DNA of 64,000 nt. It comes from Oscheius tipulae. Lineage: Eukaryota > Nematoda > Chromadorea > Rhabditida > Rhabditidae. Both the position numbers and the translations under genes were made by a program. Location: positions 9,510,501 to 9,574,500 of the forward strand of contig JASJZH010000005.1 in the NCBI GenBank assembly GCA_037178975.1, in the 5' to 3' direction. The notes under the pieces were generated by a model that did no database searches, was not told the origin of the DNA, and worked only from the letters and a program-made list of their open reading frames with translations. The stretch's first letter is position 1; each line of letters opens with the position of its first letter. Positions 58,401-64,000 of this stretch are shown piece after piece.

Positions 58401-59476
58401 GAAGACTGAAAATCACATTCTAGACCGGAAACAAGCTTTAGAAAATCTGACATTTGCTAACTGCATTTCCCGCCCGTACTATCTCGACCCGTCCCAATAC
58501 GACTCGGTGAGATGGTACAGGTGAGTAGAGCCAGCTGTAGTGCAGAAAGTCACGCCTGTTCTGAGTCATTTTGCATGGTTAGACCTTGATTTCCAAGGAA
58601 CAATGCTTTACAAAGTTGTAGCCCGTGATCTGCTCTATACCTTGGTAGAACATCGAAAAAACAAGCAAAAAAATACCATCTTGACCTCCTAAAGTTAAGA
58701 ATGAAAGACGAACCTCTTCTGCTCCTCTCTCCAATTTCCGTGATTTTTGGCGGGAAGGGTGGCTACAGGTAGGAGTCTTTTCGTCTGAGCGGGAACTAAA
58801 TTCTTGTTTATTAAATCGGAGTCGTTTCTACTACCTGGAAAGTTGGGCTTGACGACTGGAGCCTGCTGTCTCGAAGTCCCTTGCTCGTAGACGAAACCAC
58901 GTTGAGGCATAGCAGGGCGACGAAGAATCCGAGGAGAGCTCTGTGTCTACAGTTTATTTGAAGACATGGTTAGAGACTACCTTTTGGACGGCCACATGCT
59001 GGACATACTCTGTCCTCATTCCCTTCCGCTGGTCTTTGGCTCCTCGAGACAGAGCGACCAGTGACTGCGTAGCCATTTCGTCCTCCATAACCTCGCCATT
59101 TCCATCTAGAATCACTTCGCCCACGGCCAAGTCTCCTTCCTCGACGTACTCGATTTGGACACCGTCTGGAAAAGACTGTCTCTGTGGGAAAGTCTAGATC
59201 TACCTCCAAGCATGTCCTCGTGGACGAGTTCCTCTGAGATTATCTCCTCTTCTTGATGATCCAATTCCTCGAGATCTGAAAGGGGTCGTAATTTGATAAG
59301 TAAAAGAGAGACAAAGACCGAGACGGCAACAGCGACAGAGAGATAGTGACAGAGAGACAGGTTAATTTCATTACTCATTTCATTGCTATCAGACACCCAC
59401 CCTGATTATCGTAGTCGTCCTTCAACTGATCCTCGTACTGTTCCATTTTTACGTCTGGCTGTCGTCCTGAAGCCAT
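55460..59476 (-). CDS. Large zinc-binding nuclear protein with basic AT-hook-like tail
   Basis: Fourteen exons (59401-59476, 59204-59275, 58981-59165, 58835-58946, 58714-58795, 57862-58261, 57695-57802, 57516-57656, 57215-57475, 56851-57172, 56556-56738, 56111-56517, 55932-56069, 55460-55630) give 885 residues in consistent phase. The N-terminal third is acidic and low in structure. A Cys/His cluster follows: CYTDTRYCPGCKLHLKR, YHHSRMIKKYGIC, then CDEKLGTVEKLCEHMHQIHN, a C2H2-like finger. Next is a module ending RYCDHHLHEDERLRLPQQVK, resembling zinc-binding folds of FLYWCH/MULE-type DNA-binding domains. A helical region (EIKRVENRRRHLRETIRNNV) and acidic stretches lead to KKKRGRKPK and RTRTGRVVRPSHK at the end. 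It is probably a DNA-binding regulator; the family name is uncertain. Intron 58262-58713 carries a foldback element and 55631-55931 a tRNA-like insertion. Confidence 0.75.
55745..55835 (-). repeat. tRNA-like (SINE-type) insertion
   Basis: On the minus strand GCGACACCTATAAAGCATAGG, CTGCCTACCAATTGCAAGG and GATAGGTTCGATCCCCAAC give tRNA-like anticodon and T-arm regions. It is in the last intron of the large zinc-binding gene, in the sense direction. Confidence 0.55.
58305..58705. repeat. Foldback element with central GTACTATCTC module
   Basis: The left hairpin has GTTCTGCAAGGTTGTAGCCC / GCCCTACAACATTGCAGAG. The centre is TTTCCCGCCCGTACTATCTC...GAGATGGTAC. The right hairpin has TTTACAAAGTTGTAGCCC...CCTTGGTAGAACATCG. 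The two outer parts are diverged inverted copies. It fills most of intron 58262-58713. Confidence 0.75.
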
Positions 59477-60221
59477 CACTGAAAATCTCACATTTGTCTC
59501 AAAAACGTAGGATTGAAAAGCAAGATAGTATCGATTGTGAAATTTCTTTCGAAAACGTATAAAATGCCTAAAACCAACTAAATAGTTTGGTGACTCATCT
59601 AACTTTGCTCTATCTGACTACTCGGTGCTCCAAATCAGAATAAGGAAAAAGGAAAAATTGAAATGCGATTGGAGCGGTCGATGGAGCAACCTGCGCCGCG
59701 GCGAACATTTGGGAGGATGTTTGCGCCAAAGCCAGTCTCAAGCGTGCTAGGCCGCGAACCGCGTCGCAAGTGGTCATGCGTTGCGTGTTATCGATTTCTG
59801 GTTACATGGAGGACAGAGAGATCGGTTCCCGCCAAAACACAAAGAACAGCCATGTTTGGTTGGCACAAAGGGAGACTAGGGAGCGAGTTTTCATTCAAAG
59901 TGGTGCAATTCGATAGTTTTTGGAAGGAGGAATCTAGAATTTACTGCCAGAGGTTCTAAGAACCTGGCTTCACTGGAATATGACACTCGTAAAACAAAAG
60001 AACCGTAACATCGTAATTTCAGTATGTAAGGTAGCGATGGCATTGTAGTAAAAAAATATCTCGGGGATCTTGTGGTGCAGCGCCTAATGGCGCGGCCTTT
60101 GGCCCATAGATTCGGGGATTTGAAGCCTGGAACATCAAAATGATCTTTTTTATAGTTTTGAAGTATTGCTTCATTGAATTTTTAGTGAAAAATGTGAGAC
60201 AGGTACATTTCATACAGGGAG
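59477..60221. other. Spacer with a tRNA-like insertion at 60061-60140
   Basis: It contains the promoter side of the large zinc-binding gene. At 60061-60140 TCTTGTGGTGCAGCGCCTAA, GGCGCGGCCTTTGGCCCATAG and GGGGATTTGAAGCCTGGAAC form a decayed family B tRNA-like unit. No coding frame with family resemblance was found. Confidence 0.5.
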
Positions 60222-61207
60222 TCAGTCAAAAATGACAGCCACAATATACTGATTGGTCGAGGGCCAGTAGGCACTCCCGGCTCCGACCGTCCTCAGCCAG
60301 TCGAGATTGATGTAATTGCTTGTTTTGAACTCGACAGCCTCCTCGTACCAATCGTCTACTATTCTTCCTGTGACTCTGCTGCCTCTCCATATACACATCT
60401 TTTCGTTTATGTCCTTTCTGAACAATCATGTCATTACCCGAAAAAAACAGGGGTACCTGAAAACTCCAGTGGTTACGATTTTCTCGGCCCATCTCCCAGC
60501 TTGAGCAGCCAGCCGTGGACAGGGGACGAGTTCGCGCTTTCCATTCCTTCTACGAATCTCGTTGATTCTTTCCAGTATACTCGAGAGAGGAGAGTCTCCG
60601 GACAGTGGGTCCCTTCCGAAGTAGATCTGCTCTCTTCTAAAAACGATAATTTAGGGGAATCCAGCCCAAAGACCACCTCTCAGGTCTGTCCCAGTCAATT
60701 GCCTCGTAGACTGGTTCAGGAGCGACGTCTTCTCTGGAAGGGGCAGATAAAACTGTCGGAGACAGAGAGATTGAGAAATAGAGAGACAGAGTGACAGAGA
60801 AACAGAAATAGAGACAGAGAGAGTGTCTGAACTACCTTCTCCAAGTGACAGTCTCCTGTCGTCTACGAGGCGAAGGAGCAAGAGGCGGAACTCTGAAAGT
60901 AAGTTAGCCCAAAACGTTTAGGCATCACCTGACAGTCTGAAGCTTATGGTACTCATCCTCCCGAGAGTACGACTCAAAGACAGGTTCAGTTCTCACAAAG
61001 GGTGGATCTAAAGAGACTGATAGATACTTTTGAAAACCTACCAATGTATTCAAACGAATGTCTCTTCAATGTTTCAGAACTGTACCTTGGTTTAGGAGAA
61101 ACAGAATGTGACCGATGTCTATGACTCTTATTCATTGGGTACCATCTGAACTGACCTGGGGACAGCTGGAGGTATTGGCTCCGTATGGTCTCTATGATGT
61201 GGGTCAT
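60222..61207 (-). CDS. Divergent CAP/SCP-domain protein (GAPR-1-like)
   Basis: Six exons (61042-61207, 60929-61007, 60836-60892, 60677-60733, 60457-60636, 60222-60417) give 244 residues in consistent phase. About 110 N-terminal residues are Arg/Pro/Ser-rich and likely disordered. The C-terminal part reads ILERINEIRRRNGKRELVPC, AAQAGRWAEKIVTTGVF, TGRIVDDWYEEAVEF and WPSTNQYIVAVIFD. This is the order and spacing of a CAP domain of the GLIPR2/GAPR-1 or secreted SCP type. The usual GENI and GHF-TQVVW motifs are degenerate (NEKMCIWRG and NLDWLRTVG), so the active-site-like histidines are lost. I see no signal peptide in the model, but an unseen 5' exon is possible. Two introns are 39-40 nt; another carries a GAGACA array. 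Confidence 0.7.
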
Positions 61208-63263
61208 TGTAATGGACAGTTCTCTGGAATCTGTCTTTCTGTCTCTATGTGTCTCTCTGTCTCTCTATCTCTCACAAACTGTAGTCAACTTACAGTATTG
61301 GTGATAGAAAGCAGTTGTCCTTTGGGAGTCCTTTTTTCCATTCGCTTTCTGGTAACATAACGTCGTTCGACGCGAGGCGAATACATCGGGAGGGAGTGAC
61401 AGTCGGAGAGAGGAATCGTAAAAGGAAGGCCTTCTCAAATAGGCACATTGTGAGTCAGAAATAGGAGAGAAGGGAACCATAAGGAAGACGAGATGTGCCA
61501 GCACATTCCTTGAGGCGGTCTTCTTAGACAAACAAGTGTATGACTGTACGCATGCTGGTTGGATGCCTGTAATACTGTCTCCAGGAATTTCAACATTTGC
61601 TAACACTATACTATTCTTCTGTCAACCTGTCACTTCATATTCTTGACATTCTGGCTATGTCAGTCTGTCTATCTTTCATACTTTGCCTTTGCATTATTAG
61701 ACTATAAGTGACAGTTGCTTTTATTGAGAGAATGGTATCAGTGAGCAGAGGCCGAAATATAGTACAGTTTCGCAATGTTCGTGTGATCTGTCCAATAGAA
61801 ACAGGCCAGTCTATTTTCCTACACACTAGCTCCACCCTGGAAGAGCAAACCCTCTCAGCTGGTGTCCTCTAGAACTGGTAGTTGCTCGTTGACAAATATA
61901 ACAATTTCCGGCAATCTGTCGGACAGACACAAACTATCGTTAAGATTGGAATTGCTTTCGGAAACTTGACCCTCAAGTTCAGGAGATCTTCTACAGCTCC
62001 AAATTTCAAACTTCCTATCTTTCCCAACATTGTCATAAGGAAGAGTCTACGACTCTCTATTCGCGAAGCCAATTTAGAAGTTCCCCTAGGCTGATTTCCC
62101 CCGCGAGCAAGCTCCTCGCACAACTTGTATATATAAAATTCATTGTCACGGCTGTGGGATTATCACAAAAAGTATCAATTTTAGAGAATGGATCACAATG
62201 GTTAGCATCAGAAGTGCAGAATAGTCGTTTTGCTGGCTGCACGGCACCTCCAATCACAGCTCAATCACACTTAAAAAATCACGACTGAAAATGAGAGATC
62301 ATTGTATTGTCTGAGCTGGAAACTCACCAAAAAGAGGTTAGATTCGGAGAGTGGCATGGCAAGAGAATAGCTGTTTCGGCAAGTTTGGCTGTTACATGTC
62401 TGAAAAGTGAATGTATAGCAAGGAAAAATGAGAAGTGACCTCCCAGAAGAACTTAGAAAGGTCTAAGAAATGGAGAGAGCAAAAAGAACGGAAGGAGAGG
62501 TGGGAGGCAGCATGTGTTCTACGGGAGGACAGGCTCTCTGAACCACCAGATGGCGCGGCAGCTGTTCAGCCATTCCACGCCCGGCACACTCTACCAAAAA
62601 AGTAGCCGCTGAGGAGAGAGATAGCTGCAAAGACTTGTGTACAATAGGATTTAAATTTTGTTATCACATGATCAGAATTTCGCCATCGGTTTGCTCTAAT
62701 GGCGCATTGGAAACTGGCGCGGGTTTTGGCTCACATGTCCGGAGTTCGGTTCTTCTGGGGTACTTTTTCTTGTTTTTCAGTTGGAAACAAGTTAGAGAAT
62801 CTCCAAATGGTCCCTTATTTACTTTTTTAGGGTCGTTGGATAGACCGCAACGAATAAAGCTGAAACAGAGCAAAGGTGAGAAACGAATCATGAATTGGTG
62901 AGTGACGAGAGAAGCTGGATAAGACGTGATTAGGAGGGAGGGAGGAAGCCATATAGCCCAGAGGACGGACCCGTAAGTTTGTGAGACTTTGCGGAGAGGG
63001 GTCGCGAGGAATGGCGATCGATGCTCGCCGGCCATAGGGCTGCTGCCGAATCGGAGAGGAAGACGAAGGCCACTTAGAACTAAGCGAGGAGCAAGAGGGA
63101 AGACCGCCCCCTTCCAGACATGGGGGAAACTTCTGGATTAGTCAGAGAGAGTGGATAGACAGGCTGATGTTGTAAATGATGGGGGGAACAGGCAGTGGCA
63201 GTGATAGTTGTAGACCTACAGCACAGCTGTCGAAACCCGTAAAGGAAAAAGAAAAAGATGTTT
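61208..63263. other. Spacer without a recognisable gene
   Basis: A TCTCTG array lies at 61225-61275, inside or next to a possible 5' intron of the CAP gene. Otherwise I see only short frames without family resemblance, and from about 62880 a purine-rich AGAGGAGG-type stretch. Confidence 0.5.
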
Positions 63264-63678
63264 AGTAAAAGCATTTACAAGACAAAGAAAAACAAAACAG
63301 GACTGCAGAAAAGACTTGAGAGATTGGGCTAGACGAAGTCCTGTTGCGGAATGGGATGAAGCAGGTCCGAAGGCAGACAGTTGTAGTAGGCGGCTCGGTC
63401 CTGTTGAGTCGCTCGTCAAATCATCGTCATCAAACCACCAGCCGTCTGCGATGGAGATGTGGATTCCGGTGGGAGGAGGGAGGACAGTCAGACGGACAAG
63501 CAGCTTGTTTTTTTTTCTTCTTCAGCTGGAGGCTCTTCCAGAAGGACTTCAGCCAGAACATCCGTGGAGGAGGAGGAAAGCTTGATCGATGTGACGTTCA
63601 CAAAAGCACGTCTGGGAAGTTTTGTAATTTGAACGTACAATTTTCGTTACTCTTGACATGTCAGGGCTTGTGAGACTA
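63264..63678. repeat. Right copy of the 0.45-kb duplication (partner 1302-1768)
   Basis: Same order and orientation as the left copy, with deletions relative to it in the stretch matching 1455-1500 and in the C-rich part of the gene. Beyond 63678 the sequences part company at a TCTCTG array. Confidence 0.9.
63329..63561 (-). pseudogene. Broken copy of the 1389-1652 small gene
   Basis: The start region (MFWLKSFWKSLQLKKKK) and the segment with TGIHISIADGWWFDDDDLT follow the left gene. A deletion then removes the SWKDQ region, and a small deletion shifts the frame in the proline codons, so the original PPPPYY motif and C-terminus are no longer in frame. The old stop codon position is still visible at 63329-63331. 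An intron over the damaged part cannot be fully excluded. Confidence 0.6.
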
Positions 63679-63858
63679 AGAATTCTGTCTCTCTATCTCT
63701 GTCATTCTGTCTCTCTCATCGTCGACTAGCCTCACTTCTTTGCTTTCCCAAACGCTTGTCTAGGTAGCACCGCTTTTAAGCCTAAGCTCGCTTCTCTGGC
63801 TCTATCTTTCCCTTATCACTCAGCCAATCTTTTGATCCCTCTGTCGTCGCTCCTGAAC

Positions 63859-64000
63859 ATGATTGTGAAACTTCTCAAGGCTTGCTTCCGTCCCCAGAAG
63901 AAAGAAGAGTCTTCGTCTCCCGGACCCTACATCACCGTCGCCGAGATCGAATGGTACCAAGGACAGGACTGGTCCAAGCTCCCTACAAAGGTGGAAAAGG
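63859..64000 (+). CDS. Start of a possible third small-protein relative, cut by window end
   Basis: The frame opens MIVKLLKACFRPQKKEESSS and continues PGPYITVAEIEWYQGQDWSK without a stop to the last base of the window (47 codons). Its order of features matches the 1389-1652 protein: amphipathic basic N-terminus, a basic/Ser linker, a P-x-P...I-x-V turn, an Ala/Glu-x-x-W-Y/W aromatic pair, Asp, then W-S/T-K. The resemblance is of layout more than identity, so common descent is a guess. It may contain introns further on. Confidence 0.5.
   Translation, partial: MIVKLLKACFRPQKKEESSSPGPYITVAEIEWYQGQDWSKLPTKVEK

Overview
This window is nuclear DNA of a nematode. The strongest evidence is two seven-transmembrane chemoreceptor genes of nematode-restricted types (Sra/Srab-like and Str-like). 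Supporting signs are very short introns (many 39-45 nt) with GT...TTTCAG borders, start codons lying 1-7 nt after a TTTCAG-like acceptor with no upstream exon (as expected for spliced-leader trans-splicing), and one same-strand gene pair with operon-like spacing. I cannot name the species. All gene models were assembled by hand from reading frame, splice borders and protein-family resemblance. Where the exon lengths sum to a whole number of codons I say so.

Layout. 0-2 kb: a divergent pair of very small unknown genes. 2.4-6.6 kb (minus): the two chemoreceptors. 8.0-9.2 kb (minus): a LAMP-type lysosomal membrane glycoprotein. 10.4-11.4 kb (minus): a lysine-rich protein. 16.0-18.3 kb (plus): a class-A GPCR. 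18.5-20.3 kb (minus): epsilon-COP. 21.5-24.6 kb (minus): mitochondrial endonuclease G, preceded by a seven-finger C2H2 protein in a likely operon. 29.6-37.8 kb (plus): an EVI5-type RabGAP. 41.4-45.1 kb (plus): a globin-domain protein. 45.3-49.7 kb (minus): SRP receptor alpha. 51.7-52.9 kb (plus): a four-TM protein. 53.5-55.0 kb (minus): a double SANT/Myb-like nuclear protein. 55.5-59.5 kb (minus): a large zinc-finger protein with a basic AT-hook-like tail. 60.2-61.2 kb (minus): a divergent CAP/SCP protein. 63.3-64.0 kb: a broken second copy of the 1.4 kb gene and the start of a possible third relative.

Several conserved genes serve membrane traffic (epsilon-COP, SRP receptor, EVI5, LAMP), but the neighbourhood is otherwise mixed and I see no single pathway.

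Repeats are a main feature. There are (a) imperfect GAGACA/TCTCTG arrays in introns and spacers; (b) at least ten diverged tRNA-like, SINE-type insertions; (c) inverted-repeat elements ending in TATAGTCTGTT; (d) a foldback family built around a hairpin ending TGCAAAGTTGTAG / CTACAACTTTGCA; (e) palindromes with GCGCACCAAC arms. Most introns longer than about 200 nt contain one of these insertions, while introns without them are about 40 nt.
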